Source: Kaistia algarum
GTDB lineage: Bacteria > Pseudomonadota > Alphaproteobacteria > Rhizobiales > Kaistiaceae
Assembly (NCBI RefSeq): GCF_026343945.1
Contig: NZ_JAPKNJ010000005.1
Coordinates: 62,001 to 126,000 of the forward strand
Length of the DNA: 64,000 bases
Direction: 5' to 3'
The notes under the pieces are model-generated. The model had not been told where the DNA came from. It made no database searches and saw only the letters and a program-made list of their open reading frames with translations. A program made the translations under genes and the position numbers. The stretch's first letter is position 1. Every line of letters begins with the position of its first letter. Below are positions 27,768 to 36,735 of the stretch, piece by piece.

Positions 27768-28856
27768 ATGCATCCCCTGCCCCCCATTCTGCTGCTGATC
27801 GCTATCCTGGTTTCAGCTCCGGCGCTGCAGGCGCGCGCCGAGCCGCCGTCGAGCAAGACGATCCGCCAATGGACAGGATCTTGCGACAACCATCGCGCCT
27901 GCAGCGCCTTCGGCTTCGCCACGACGGTCGACGAGACGATGATCGGGGCCTGGATCCGGCTGGACCGCCAGGGCGATGCGGACGCGTTTCCGAGCCTCAG
28001 CCTCGGCTTCAGCCTGGCAGACGGCGGCGACGATACGCCGAAGACCCTGGTCCTCGCCGCGAAGGGCGGGCCGTCCTTCGGGCCATTTGCGATCGAGGAA
28101 GGTGACAATTTCTTCCGCGCGCCGGTCCCGGCCGACAATGTTCCGGCGATCCTCGCGCTCCTTCGCAAGGTGGATTTTCTCACGCTTGCAGTCACCAAAG
28201 CCGAGGGGTCTCCGATCGAGGCGACGCTGTCGCTCGATGGGGCCAGCGCCGCCATGCTGTGGCTTGATGACGAGCAGCAGCGGATCGGGACGAAGACGGC
28301 GCTGGTCAAGCGCGGCGCCAAGCCGGCATCGGCCATTCCCCCCGTCCCGGCGCTACCGGTGATCCAGGCGGCCGCATCCACCGCCGAAGTTCCACAAACC
28401 CTCCCGAACTCGGTCCTGGAACTCGCCAAGACCGGCGACTGCGCCGATGCGATGGACCAGATCGAGCCGATCGTCGCCGATCTGGGCGGCGGAAGGCGCC
28501 TCTATGGGGCGCTCTGCGGATCGGGCGCCTATAGTTTCAGCGCCCAATTCTGGATCGCAGGCTCGGACGGCGTCCCTGCAAAGGCCAGCTTCGTGCTTCC
28601 GCCGGCTCTGGCATCCAGCGACGATGAGGGCGGCGGTCTGGAGGAGCAGGGAATTCTCATTAACCCCTCCTTCGACGAAAAGACCATGACGCTCTCGGCC
28701 TTCGCCAAGGGCCGCGGCATCGCCGATTGCGGCGAAACCGAAGACTGGGTTTGGGACGGCGAGGCGTTTCGTCTGTCGAGCTACACCGCGATGACCGATT
28801 GCCAGGGCGTCCCGCCCGGCGAATGGCCGGTGATGTACCGGGCGGAGGTGAGATAG
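27768..28856 (+). CDS. DUF1176 domain secreted protein
   Basis: This 362-residue protein begins with a signal peptide (ILLLIAILVSAPALQARA) and matches the DUF1176 pattern: a start with KTIRQWTGSCDNHRACSA, a central variable part, and a C-terminal DCGETEDWVWDGEAFRL with STYTAM-like YTAMTDC. Conserved cysteines probably form disulfides in the periplasm. GAGG seven bases before the ATG supports the start. Family function is unknown. Confidence 0.82.
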   Translation: MHPLPPILLLIAILVSAPALQARAEPPSSKTIRQWTGSCDNHRACSAFGFATTVDETMIGAWIRLDRQGDADAFPSLSLGFSLADGGDDTPKTLVLAAKGGPSFGPFAIEEGDNFFRAPVPADNVPAILALLRKVDFLTLAVTKAEGSPIEATLSLDGASAAMLWLDDEQQRIGTKTALVKRGAKPASAIPPVPALPVIQAAASTAEVPQTLPNSVLELAKTGDCADAMDQIEPIVADLGGGRRLYGALCGSGAYSFSAQFWIAGSDGVPAKASFVLPPALASSDDEGGGLEEQGILINPSFDEKTMTLSAFAKGRGIADCGETEDWVWDGEAFRLSSYTAMTDCQGVPPGEWPVMYRAEVR

Positions 28857-28899
28857 ACCGAAGCCGCAGCCGCAGAGTCACGCCGGGCTTGCGCCGAAC

Positions 28900-29802
28900 T
28901 CAGTTCTCCCGCATCGCCACGAAACGCGCGGCCTCGATCAGCGTCTCGGCCCGGCTCCCGAAAGGCTGCAGCACCGCCTCCGCCTCGCCAACCAGTTGGG
29001 CGAGCCGCTCGCGCGTGGCATCGATGCCATGGAGCGAGACCAGCGTGCCCTTGCCTCTCGCCGCGTCCTTGGCTGTCGCCTTGCCGACGGCTTCCGGGGT
29101 TGCGGTCACGTCGAGGAGATCGTCGGCAAGTTGGAAGGCGAGGCCGATGATCTCGCCGAAACGGCGGAGCGCGGCCCGTTCCCCGGCGTCGGCGCGGCCG
29201 AGAATGGCGCCGGCCTCGCAGGAGAAGCGGATGAGCGCGCCGGTCTTCATCGCCTGCAGCCGCCGAATACCGGCTTCGTCGGGCGCGACGCGCTCGGCAT
29301 CAAGGTCGAGCATCTGCCCGCCGGCCATGCCGCCGAGGCCCGAGGCGCGGGCGAGATGGAGCACGAGATCGGCGCGGATCGCCGGATCGGGGTCGGTCGC
29401 GGGGTCGGCGAGGATGTCGAAGGCCAAGGTCTGCAAGGCATCGCCGGCCAGGATCGCCGTCGCCTCGTCATAGGCCTTGTGCACGGTCGGGCGGCCGCGG
29501 CGCAGATCATCATCGTCCATGGCCGGCAGATCGTCATGGACGAGACTGTAGCCGTGGAGGCATTCCACCGCCGCGCCGGCTCGCAGCACGCCGTCATCCT
29601 CGCGGCCCAGAAGCCTCGACGTCTCGACGATCAGCGCGGGACGCAGCCGCTTGCCGCCACCGAGAACGGCATGGCGCATGGCCGCGAGCAATCGAGCCGG
29701 ACGGGCGATCTCGCCGTCCCGCAGTTCGGGCGACAGCAGGCTGTCGAGAAGGGCCTCGACCGCGTCGGCGGTCTCGGCAAGGCGGGTGGTGAAATCGGGC
29801 AC
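28900..29802 (-). CDS. ispA: Polyprenyl synthetase, probable farnesyl diphosphate synthase
   Basis: IspA condenses isopentenyl and allylic diphosphates to farnesyl diphosphate for quinones, hopanoids and undecaprenyl lipids. The 300-residue enzyme has the first aspartate-rich motif DDLPAMDDD, the GGKRLRP substrate motif and the second aspartate motif FQLADDLLD. A GTG at 29802 with GGAG eight bases upstream gives the usual FPP-synthase N-terminus; a TTG at 29856 overlapping the ahpD stop is an alternative. It is third in the ahpC-ahpD-ispA direction. Confidence 0.9.
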   Translation of the reverse strand: MPDFTTRLAETADAVEALLDSLLSPELRDGEIARPARLLAAMRHAVLGGGKRLRPALIVETSRLLGREDDGVLRAGAAVECLHGYSLVHDDLPAMDDDDLRRGRPTVHKAYDEATAILAGDALQTLAFDILADPATDPDPAIRADLVLHLARASGLGGMAGGQMLDLDAERVAPDEAGIRRLQAMKTGALIRFSCEAGAILGRADAGERAALRRFGEIIGLAFQLADDLLDVTATPEAVGKATAKDAARGKGTLVSLHGIDATRERLAQLVGEAEAVLQPFGSRAETLIEAARFVAMREN

Positions 29803-29852
29803 GATGCGAACTCCGGCGCGCCGGTCCGAGTTCGCAGCTTGGCGGACGATCG

Positions 29853-30380
29853 TCAAGCGGCCTCAGCCGCCTCCAGAGCGATCGCGGCAGACTGGATGAT
29901 GGCCGCGAAGCGCACAGCGGCCTGGATCGCCTCGACGGGAACATTGCCCTTGCGAACCACGGCCTCATGGCTGTCCATGCAGGCGCCGCAGCCATTGATG
30001 GCGGAGACAGCCAGCGCCCAGAGCTCGAAATCGATCTTGTCGACGCCCGGATTGCCGATCACGTTCATTCGGAGCTTGGCCGGCAGCGTGCGGTATTCGT
30101 CGTTCGAGACGAGATGGGTGAAGCGGTAGTAGATATTGTTCATGCCCATGATCGTCGCGGCGGCCTTGGCAGCAGCGAGCGCGACCGGGGTCAGATGCGG
30201 CGCTGCCTCGAGTTCGAGCGCGGCGCGCACCTCAGGATTGCGGCTGGCAATGCCGCAGGCGACCATTAGCCCGTATTTCTGTTGCTCGGTCAGCGTCTCG
30301 TCGGACGCGAGCGCAGATAGATTGAGCCGGACGTCCTTGGCAAAATCCGGAATGCGGGACTTCAGGCTATCGATCGACAT
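29853..30380 (-). CDS. ahpD: Alkyl hydroperoxide reductase AhpD
   Basis: AhpD is a carboxymuconolactone-decarboxylase-fold protein that reduces AhpC through a CxxC site. The 175-residue product carries [11 protein letters not shown] with Cys131, Cys134 and His138, the pattern of characterised AhpD. It lies downstream of ahpC, separated by a palindromic spacer. The pair forms a peroxide-reducing system that is divergent from an oxyR homologue. Confidence 0.94.
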   Translation of the reverse strand: MSIDSLKSRIPDFAKDVRLNLSALASDETLTEQQKYGLMVACGIASRNPEVRAALELEAAPHLTPVALAAAKAAATIMGMNNIYYRFTHLVSNDEYRTLPAKLRMNVIGNPGVDKIDFELWALAVSAINGCGACMDSHEAVVRKGNVPVEAIQAAVRFAAIIQSAAIALEAAEAA

Positions 30381-30420
30381 GGGTGCCTCGGGCTTTTCAC
30401 CTCCCCCCTGAGGGGGAGTC

Positions 30421-30518
30421 GACGGCGAAGCCGTCGGGAGAGGGTTTTGGGGGACCATCCGGAAAGGCTGCAAACCCTCTCCCGGCCTTGCGGCCGACCT
30501 CTCCCTCAGGGAGAGGTC
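30421..30518. repeat. Palindromic element between ahpC and ahpD
   Basis: A 12-base inverted repeat (GGGAGAGGGTTT at 30436-30447, AAACCCTCTCCC at 30472-30483) is flanked by smaller hairpins: GACGGC-GAA-GCCGTC at 30421-30435 and a ten-base stem GACCTCTCCC / GGGAGAGGTC at 30496-30518. It lies inside the operon and may tune the ratio of ahpC to ahpD mRNA. It looks like a dispersed BIME-type repeat. Confidence 0.7.
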
Positions 30519-30545
30519 GAGAAGGAATACGGCCCCCGGACGGGA

Positions 30546-31097
30546 TCACGCCGCCAGCGTCTGGCCGCCGACTTCGCGGTTGCAGGCGCAGAGTTCGTCC
30601 GTCTGCAGCGCGTCGAGGACGCGGAGCGTGTCCTTCGGGTTGCGGCCGACATTGAGGTTGGTCGCATAGACGTGCTGGATGACATTGTCGGGATCGACGA
30701 CGAAGGTCACGCGGTAGGCGACGCCGGCCGGCGAACGGACGCCCAGGCCATCGACCAGCGAGCCATTGGTATCGGCGAACGACCAGATCGGCAGCCGATC
30801 GAGATCCTTGTGGTCGCGGCGCCAGGCGAGCTTGACGAATTCATTGTCGGTCGAGCCGCCGAGCACGACCGCGTCGCGATCCTCGAACTCGCTGGCCAGC
30901 CGGGCGAATTCGGCGATCTCGGTCGGGCAGACGAAAGTGAAGTCCTTCGGATAGAAGAAGATGACCTTCCACTTGCCGGGGAAGCTGGCCTCGGTCACCG
31001 TCTCGAAGGCGCTCTCGCCATTTTCTTCATGGTTGTTGAAGCCCGGCTTGACGCCGGTTACGGAAAACGCAGGCAGCTTCTCGCCGATGCCGAACAT
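30546..31097 (-). CDS. ahpC: Peroxiredoxin AhpC
   Basis: This 183-residue two-cysteine peroxiredoxin reduces hydrogen peroxide and organic peroxides. The peroxidatic Cys57 is in TFVCPTE, and the C-terminal Cys170 and Cys172 (LCACN) match the AhpD-coupled subfamily rather than the AhpF-coupled type. GGAG six bases upstream supports ATG 31097. The gene is divergent from oxyR with 183 bp between them, the expected place for redox-dependent control. Confidence 0.95.
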   Translation of the reverse strand: MFGIGEKLPAFSVTGVKPGFNNHEENGESAFETVTEASFPGKWKVIFFYPKDFTFVCPTEIAEFARLASEFEDRDAVVLGGSTDNEFVKLAWRRDHKDLDRLPIWSFADTNGSLVDGLGVRSPAGVAYRVTFVVDPDNVIQHVYATNLNVGRNPKDTLRVLDALQTDELCACNREVGGQTLAA

Positions 31098-31280
31098 GGT
31101 CGTCTCCATTCAGGTTGAATTCGAAAGAGGCCGTTGGCGCAACGCACACGGACAGGCCGCATGGCTGCTGCATATGCGAAGAGATCGCACGACGAACCCC
31201 ATCGGTCAAACCGTAATATCCGAAGAAACCGATCGGATTTACCGATTGCGGCGTGATGCCGCGCCGTTTATGGCTTGAGC

Positions 31281-32198
31281 ATGCAATTGCCCACGCTCCG
31301 ACAGATGCAGTACTTCGTCGCCCTCGCCGATCAGGGATCGTTCAGCCGGGCAGCGGCCGTCTGCCATGTCACGCAGTCGACGCTTTCCGACGCGATCCGG
31401 CAGATCGAGGACATTATCGGCGTTGCACTCGTCGACCGATCCAACCGCATGACAAGCCTGACGCCGGCTGGCGAGCTGGCGCTTGTTCGGATGAAGACGC
31501 TGCTGGTCGATGCGCGCGATATGGTCGATGCCGCGCGCGCCGGCCATGCACCGCTGGCCGGGCGGCTGCGGCTCGGCGTCATCCCTTCGATCGCGCCCTA
31601 TTTCCTGCCGCGCGCGCTGCCGCATCTGCGCCGCGCCTATCCGGAACTCCGGCTGCATCTTCGCGAGGACCTGACGCGGACCATGCTGGAAGATCTGCGC
31701 GCCGGGCGGCTCGACACCGTCCTCATCGCCTTTCCGATCGCGACCGAGGGGCTCGTGCACGAGATCGTGGCCGAGGACAGCCTGCTGCTCGCCGTCGATG
31801 GCGGCCATCGCCTCGCCGGTCGGCGCACCGTGAAGCCGGCCGAGCTTGCCGGCGAAACGCTGCTGCTGCTGGAGGACGGCCACTGCCTCTCCGATCACGT
31901 CCGCGCCGCCGCGCCTGAACTCGTCGATCGACAAAGCGAGGAGATCCGAGCCTCCAGCCTGTCGACGCTGGTCCAGATGGTCGACAACCGTCTCGGCATC
32001 ACTTTCGTACCGCGCATCGCCGTCGAGGCGGGCCTCCTCGCCGGCACCGATATCTCGCTTTCCGAGATCGAGGCGCGACCGGCGCGCCGCTTGCTCGGTC
32101 TTGTCTGGCGCAAGGGCTCCAGCCGGGAAACCGATTTCCGTCTGCTCGCTCACTATCTGCGCCGCTTTGCTCTTGAGCCGGCGGCGGAGGCGGCATGA
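31281..32198 (+). CDS. oxyR: OxyR-like LysR family regulator with one of the two redox cysteines
   Basis: This 305-residue LysR regulator is the likely peroxide sensor for ahpCD. The N-terminal helix-turn-helix is at residues 5-65 and the sensor motif LLLLEDGHCLSDHV carries Cys202, equivalent to E. coli Cys199. At the position of E. coli Cys208 there is Ala, and the only other cysteine is Cys28 in the DNA-binding domain. It therefore cannot form the classical intramolecular disulfide. ATG 31281 is chosen over TTG 31275. The mtgA gene overlaps its stop. Confidence 0.85.
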   Translation: MQLPTLRQMQYFVALADQGSFSRAAAVCHVTQSTLSDAIRQIEDIIGVALVDRSNRMTSLTPAGELALVRMKTLLVDARDMVDAARAGHAPLAGRLRLGVIPSIAPYFLPRALPHLRRAYPELRLHLREDLTRTMLEDLRAGRLDTVLIAFPIATEGLVHEIVAEDSLLLAVDGGHRLAGRRTVKPAELAGETLLLLEDGHCLSDHVRAAAPELVDRQSEEIRASSLSTLVQMVDNRLGITFVPRIAVEAGLLAGTDISLSEIEARPARRLLGLVWRKGSSRETDFRLLAHYLRRFALEPAAEAA

Positions 32199-32896
32199 GC
32201 CTGTCCTGGCCCACGGCATGGACCAGCCGGCTCGCGGATCGCCGCGGCCTCGCGAAGGCGGCACTGAAAGTGCTGGTCGTCATTGCGGCGCTGCCGCTGG
32301 TGCTGACGCCGGTCTATGCGTTCATCCCGCCGGTCTCCACGCTGATGCTCTGGTCGGCTTTGACCTTCCAGGGCATGGACCGCGACTGGGTGTCGTTCGA
32401 CCAGATCGCGCCGGCAATGGTCGCCTCGGTGGTGATGTCAGAGGATGGCCGCTTCTGCCAGCATTCGGGCGTCGACTGGCAGCAATTGAACCTCGTGCTC
32501 GATTCAAAGAAGGGCCCGTCGCGCGGCGCCAGCACGATCCCTATGCAGACGGTGAAGAACCTTTTCCTCTGGCAATCGCGCAGCTATGTGCGCAAGGGGC
32601 TCGAAATCCCCCTCGCCTATTATGCCGACTTCGTGCTGACCAAGCGGCGAATCCTGACGATCTATCTGAACATTGCAGAATGGGGCCCCGGCATCTTCGG
32701 CGTCGAGGCGGCCTCGCGGCACTATTTCAACAAATCGGCCAAGGACCTGACGGCCAGGCAGGCGGCGCTGCTGACCGCCGCCCTCCCTAACCCGATCGAC
32801 CGGAACCCGGCCAAGCCGACTCGCTTCCTGCAATCGCGCGCCCGCACGATCGAAGGCATGGCCCGCCAGGCCGGCGATTATCTCGGCTGTCTGTAG
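32195..32896 (+). CDS. mtgA: Monofunctional peptidoglycan glycosyltransferase
   Basis: MtgA polymerises lipid II into glycan strands at the inner membrane. The 233-residue GT51 protein has one N-terminal membrane helix, the catalytic-Glu motif VVMSEDGRFCQHSGVD, RGASTIPMQTVKNLF and the downstream LNIAEWGPGIFGVEAAS. Its start overlaps the oxyR stop by four bases, an unusual pairing of a regulator with a cell-wall enzyme. The length is typical. Confidence 0.94.
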   Translation: MSLSWPTAWTSRLADRRGLAKAALKVLVVIAALPLVLTPVYAFIPPVSTLMLWSALTFQGMDRDWVSFDQIAPAMVASVVMSEDGRFCQHSGVDWQQLNLVLDSKKGPSRGASTIPMQTVKNLFLWQSRSYVRKGLEIPLAYYADFVLTKRRILTIYLNIAEWGPGIFGVEAASRHYFNKSAKDLTARQAALLTAALPNPIDRNPAKPTRFLQSRARTIEGMARQAGDYLGCL

Positions 32897-32897
32897 A

Positions 32898-33413
32898 TCA
32901 ATAGCGCCGGACCGCGCCGCTGCGCCTAACGGTGTTGCCGTGCGGGCCGGTAACGGCACGGGTGCCGGCGCAGCCGCGCTGGCCGCAGGCGACGGCGCCG
33001 CTGGTCGTGACGCCACGCCCGTAATAGGAATTCCAGCTGCCATACCACGGCCGGCCGGCATAATAGCGGTCCCAATAGGCGCGGTTATACGCAACGACGC
33101 CAATGCCGACCGCGGTCGCAACCCCGGCGGTGACCACCACCGGGTTCCCGCGATAGACCGTCTGCATGTAGGAGGCGGCGATCCAGCCGCGCGCCGCGCC
33201 CCAGCCGACATCGCACCAGCTGTAGTCGGGCAGGCAGCCATAGGCCGTGATCCCGGCCCCCGCCGGCAGGACCGTAACGGCCGGGTAGTTGGTGCCCGGA
33301 CCGGCCCGAAGGTTGACCTTGGTCGTGGTCACGGCTGTCGTCGCCGCGGCGGCAAGGCCCGGCACCAGCAAGGCGGCGCCGAACGCGAGAAGGGCAAGGA
33401 TCCGGTTTCGCAA
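32898..33413 (-). CDS. Secreted SH3-domain protein
   Basis: The 171-residue product has a cleavable signal peptide (LLVPGLAAA) and a bacterial SH3 domain at residues 30-80 (VNLRAGPGTNYPAVTVLPAG, WCDVGWGAARGWIAASY). A glycine- and tyrosine-rich region and a basic tail containing a CGQRGC pair follow. Such proteins bind the cell wall or act as envelope-associated modules. It is convergent with mtgA, one base away, and 4 bp from another small secreted protein gene upstream. Confidence 0.8.
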   Translation of the reverse strand: MRNRILALLAFGAALLVPGLAAAATTAVTTTKVNLRAGPGTNYPAVTVLPAGAGITAYGCLPDYSWCDVGWGAARGWIAASYMQTVYRGNPVVVTAGVATAVGIGVVAYNRAYWDRYYAGRPWYGSWNSYYGRGVTTSGAVACGQRGCAGTRAVTGPHGNTVRRSGAVRRY

Positions 33414-33417
33414 AGTT

Positions 33418-33861
33418 CTATCTCCGGGTGGCAGGTTGAATCAGCTGGAAGCTCGGCGGGAGTATAGCATCGCCCTCAACCTCGCGGTCGATCCTGATCG
33501 TGCGTCCGGCGGGCCCGATCAGCGTCGCGGTGATGGTGGTCTTGTCGCCGGAACGCCTGGCGAGGCCCGTGCCGGTCCATTTGTTGCCGAGCGGACCGAC
33601 GCCGCTGCCGGAAAGATCGCAGCTGCGGGTTTCGGGGCGGCAGGTGCCGGATAGCGCATAGGCACCCTCTCGGCCATTCGGCAGCGTGAAGGTGCCGGAT
33701 GTCTTGAACGTGCCGTCCGCCGGATCGAAGCTGGTCTTGAAGGTCTGAACGATCCTGCGGCCATCAATATCGATGGTCGTCGTGCCGCTGCGCTCGGCGG
33801 CGAAAGCAGTGCCCGCGTCCAGCGCGGCGACGAAGGCAAGTCCGAGGATAATGGAACGCAT
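33418..33861 (-). CDS. Secreted protein of unknown function
   Basis: This 147-residue protein has a signal peptide (LGLAFVAALDAGTAFA) and a predicted beta-rich domain with one cysteine pair (GTCRPETRSCDLSG). AGGAGA lies seven bases before the ATG. No known family is recognised. It is upstream of the SH3-domain gene on the same strand and may be co-transcribed, which suggests an envelope role. Confidence 0.65.
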   Translation of the reverse strand: MRSIILGLAFVAALDAGTAFAAERSGTTTIDIDGRRIVQTFKTSFDPADGTFKTSGTFTLPNGREGAYALSGTCRPETRSCDLSGSGVGPLGNKWTGTGLARRSGDKTTITATLIGPAGRTIRIDREVEGDAILPPSFQLIQPATRR

Positions 33862-34041
33862 GAAGGTCTCCTGAAGGCGGTTGGTACAACGCCCCTTCCC
33901 GAGATCGAACATGGCCATTCGACGTTGCCCGCCGATTTCCGCCCAGCGGATTGTTGTTACGATTTGTATCAGGCGGAGATCGACCGAAGCACGCCGTCAC
34001 CTCTGCGTGGAAGAATACAACAACCCGTGGGCATATTGCCT

Positions 34042-34719
34042 CTATCGGCCTTCGATATAGCGGTCGAAGGCTTCCTTGACGGTGCCAATATGGTCGCGCA
34101 TCTCTCGAGTCGCGCCGTCGCGGTCGCCGGCCAGGATGGCGCGCACGATCCGGTCATGCTCATGGAACGAGTCGGCGACGCGGCCGCTCTGGCGGAACTG
34201 GGCGCGGCGGAAGGGCGCGAGGCGGGCGCGCGTGCCGAGCGTCAATTCGGCCAGATAGGCGTTGTGCGAGCCGGTATAGATGGCGCCGTGGAAGCGCTCA
34301 TTGGCGAGGGCGTAACGTGTCGTATCGCCGATCTCGACCAGTTCGCCGAGCTGGCGATGCAGCTTGTCGAGTTCGCGCCGCTCCAGGATCGACATCGCCT
34401 CGGCCGCGAGCCCGGCGCAAAGGCCTTCGAGCTCGGCCATGACGATGAACATTTCAAGCAGGCGCGTCTCGGAGGGGCGCGTGACGATGGCGCCGCGATG
34501 CGGGCGAATCTCGACCAGGCCACTGGCGGAAAGCTGGCGCAGAGCCTCGCGCACCGGCGTGCGCGAAACGCCATAGCGTGTCGCCAGCCCGATCTCGTCC
34601 AGCGGATCGCCAGGCGCGAAGATGCCGCGCACGATGTCGTCCGCGAGTTGCAGCCGCAGATCTTCCGTCCGCGTCCGGCGAACCGGCGCCTGTCGTGGCT
34701 CGCTCTCGCGGACGGTCAC
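34042..34719 (-). CDS. GntR family (FCD) transcriptional regulator of the cyanurate/biuret-like operon
   Basis: The 225-residue regulator has an N-terminal winged helix (ATRYGVSRTPVREALRQLSA near residue 50) and a C-terminal FCD ligand-binding domain with the metal-binding His pattern (ERFHGAIYTGSHN and DSFHEHDRIVRAI). It is the last gene of the eleven-gene operon and overlaps the atzH-like gene by four bases. It is the most likely local regulator of that operon, responding to a ring compound or breakdown product. Confidence 0.9.
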   Translation of the reverse strand: MTVRESEPRQAPVRRTRTEDLRLQLADDIVRGIFAPGDPLDEIGLATRYGVSRTPVREALRQLSASGLVEIRPHRGAIVTRPSETRLLEMFIVMAELEGLCAGLAAEAMSILERRELDKLHRQLGELVEIGDTTRYALANERFHGAIYTGSHNAYLAELTLGTRARLAPFRRAQFRQSGRVADSFHEHDRIVRAILAGDRDGATREMRDHIGTVKEAFDRYIEGR

Positions 34720-35123
34720 GCCGGCCCTCCTCCGCTATCGGGATCTGCGATCACCGAGACATGGGCGGCGGCGACGCGCCAGCCCGCCTCCGTGCGCACC
34801 CAGCTCTGCATCTGCCGGCCGATCTTTCCCGGCGCATTGGAACGCCGGAACAAGGTCGAGGCGACGCCGAAATCCCGTCCATAGGTGGTGATGACCGTTC
34901 GCTCCAGGCTGCGCATCAATCCGGCTGGCGAGCGGCCGGCACGAAAGGCGGCGATCTCGGAATAGCCATAGAGGTTCTCCCCGCCGCCATAGCGGATCGT
35001 CGTCGGCTGATCGAGAAAGAGGCTGTCGAGCGCGTCGACGTCATTGTTGACCAACGCTTCTTCATAGACGCTGAAGGCCGCCTCAAGTTCCGCCTTCACC
35101 TCGGGAATATCGATTTCGTTCAT
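34716..35123 (-). CDS. atzH: AtzH/HpxZ family (DUF3225) protein
   Basis: This 135-residue SnoaL/NTF2-fold protein matches the DUF3225 family that includes AtzH, a 1,3-dicarboxyurea amidohydrolase in cyanuric acid breakdown, and HpxZ in oxalurate use. Visible family features are SVYEEALVNNDVDALDSLF and TTIRYGGGENLYGYSEI. It shares one base with the upstream amidase gene. The AtzG-AtzE-AtzH order here supports the dicarboxyurea role; the oxalurate role is the main alternative. Confidence 0.82.
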   Translation of the reverse strand: MNEIDIPEVKAELEAAFSVYEEALVNNDVDALDSLFLDQPTTIRYGGGENLYGYSEIAAFRAGRSPAGLMRSLERTVITTYGRDFGVASTLFRRSNAPGKIGRQMQSWVRTEAGWRVAAAHVSVIADPDSGGGPA

Positions 35124-36538
35124 CAGCGTTTCTCAGAAAGGGGCGCGACCGGCGCGGCCGTGACGCCGTCCGCATGGAGCATTTCGGCGACCCGTAGCGC
35201 GATATCCTCGCGCCAGGCCGGCGCGATGACCTGGACGCCGATCGGCAGCTTCGAACCCGGCAGCCAGACGGGCACGGCCACGACCGGCAGGCCTACAAAG
35301 GAGATCGGCTGCGTGAAAATGCCGATATTGGCCCGCGCCGGCAGGCTGACGCCGTCGAGTTCGACGGTCTTGGTGCCGGAGGGCAGCGCGAAGAACGGCG
35401 TCGCCGGCGCCAGAATGACGTCGACCGTCTCGAACAGGCGCCGCATTTCATCGCGGAAGAGGGAGCGGAAGCGCTGAGCCGCGATATACCAGGCCGCCGG
35501 CACCATGGCGCCGGAAAGGAAGCGGTCGCGCGTATCCGGATCGAAATCGGCGGCGCGCTGCCGGAGCCGGCCGAAATGCTGCGTCGACGATTCCGACGTC
35601 GTGATCAGATAGGCCGCCGCGCGGGCGCGGTGGGCCTCGAACAGCTCGACCTCGCGATCGGCGCCGAGCGCCTTCGCCACATGATCCACCGCCGCCAGCG
35701 CTTCCGGCTTGGCCTGCCGGCGGAAATAGCCGCCAGCGACGGCAACGCGGAGCCCGTCGACCCCCTGCGCGATCGCTTCCATGCCGGCGATCGACGGCCT
35801 TGCGATCTGCGCCGGATCATCGGGATCGGCACCCTGCAACGCATCCAGCACCAGTGCCAGATCGCGCGGCGAGCGCGCGAGCGGCCCCAGATGATCGAGG
35901 CTGCCGACGAAGGGGAAGGTGCGCGAGCGCGTCAGCCTTCCATAGGTCGGCTTCAGCCCGTAGAGGCCGCAGAACGACGAAGGCACGCGGATCGAGCCGT
36001 TGGTATCGGAGCCGAGCGAGACCGCGACCATGCCGGCGGCGACCGAGGTTCCCGATCCGCCCGACGAGCCGCCCGACATGCGCGATGGATCGTGTGGATT
36101 GAGCGAGGCACCGTCATGGGCGTTCTCGCCGGTGAAATCATAGGCATATTCGCCCATATTGACCGCGCCGAGCAGCACGCCGCCCGCAGCGCCCATGCGC
36201 TCGACCAGGCCGGCATCGCGGCCGGCCGGCGCATTGTCGCGGTTGATCTTCGAGCCGGCGCGGGTCGTGACGCCTTCGACGTCGAAGAGGTTCTTGACCG
36301 AATAGGGCAGCCCCGCCAGCGGCGGCGCCGCACCGCGCTTGACGAGATCGTCGACGCGGTCGGCTTCCAGCGTGGCGCGTTCATGGGTGATGTCGGTGAA
36401 GGCGTTCAGCGCCGGGTTAGTCGCCTCGATCGCATCGAGCGCGGCCTCCGCGACCTCGCGAGCGGAAAGCCGGCGCGCGGCGACATCGGCGACGATTTCG
36501 TGACCGGGGCGGAAGAGAATGTCGGCGAAATGGGTCAC
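35123..36538 (-). CDS. atzE: AtzE-like amidase (1-carboxybiuret hydrolase catalytic subunit)
   Basis: The 471-residue enzyme is an amidase-signature hydrolase. The Ser-Ser-Lys catalytic set is visible as Lys in PYSVKNLFDVEG and the serines in SGGSSGGSGTSVAAGM and GSDTNGSIRVPSS. AtzE with its small partner AtzG deaminates 1-carboxybiuret, the direct product of cyanuric acid ring opening. The GTG start at 36538 overlaps the atzG stop (GTGA). Related amidases also occur in purine pathways (HpxY), so assignment rests on the neighbouring ring-opening enzyme. Confidence 0.86.
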   Translation of the reverse strand: MTHFADILFRPGHEIVADVAARRLSAREVAEAALDAIEATNPALNAFTDITHERATLEADRVDDLVKRGAAPPLAGLPYSVKNLFDVEGVTTRAGSKINRDNAPAGRDAGLVERMGAAGGVLLGAVNMGEYAYDFTGENAHDGASLNPHDPSRMSGGSSGGSGTSVAAGMVAVSLGSDTNGSIRVPSSFCGLYGLKPTYGRLTRSRTFPFVGSLDHLGPLARSPRDLALVLDALQGADPDDPAQIARPSIAGMEAIAQGVDGLRVAVAGGYFRRQAKPEALAAVDHVAKALGADREVELFEAHRARAAAYLITTSESSTQHFGRLRQRAADFDPDTRDRFLSGAMVPAAWYIAAQRFRSLFRDEMRRLFETVDVILAPATPFFALPSGTKTVELDGVSLPARANIGIFTQPISFVGLPVVAVPVWLPGSKLPIGVQVIAPAWREDIALRVAEMLHADGVTAAPVAPLSEKR

Positions 36539-36735
36539 GGCTCGAACACCGGCGCTGGCTCGATGGCTTCTTCCAGCGGGAAATCGACGACAAGCGACGC
36601 AGCCCGCGCCGTGGCCGCCATATTGGCGACGACGCTCGCGCGCCATTCCGGCTGGATCTCCAGCCCCATCACACTTGCCATATGCGCGACATGCGCCTCG
36701 GCATCGAAGTCCTGCATTGCCATTTCCGCCCGCAT
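36535..36735 (-). CDS. atzG: AtzG-like small subunit (DUF4089)
   Basis: This 66-residue protein corresponds to AtzG/HpxX (DUF4089), the small scaffold subunit that binds AtzE. It has the typical helical pattern with MASVMGLEIQPEWRASV and a hydrophobic C-terminal LVVDFPLEE segment. It overlaps both neighbours by one to four bases, as expected for a heteromeric partner of the amidase encoded immediately downstream. Confidence 0.82.
   Translation of the reverse strand: MRAEMAMQDFDAEAHVAHMASVMGLEIQPEWRASVVANMAATARAASLVVDFPLEEAIEPAPVFEP

Noticed and set aside
31098..31280. OxyR operator between ahpC and oxyR
   Set aside because: A palindromic CCGATCGG is present, but no convincing match to the spaced OxyR consensus could be placed, so it is not listed.
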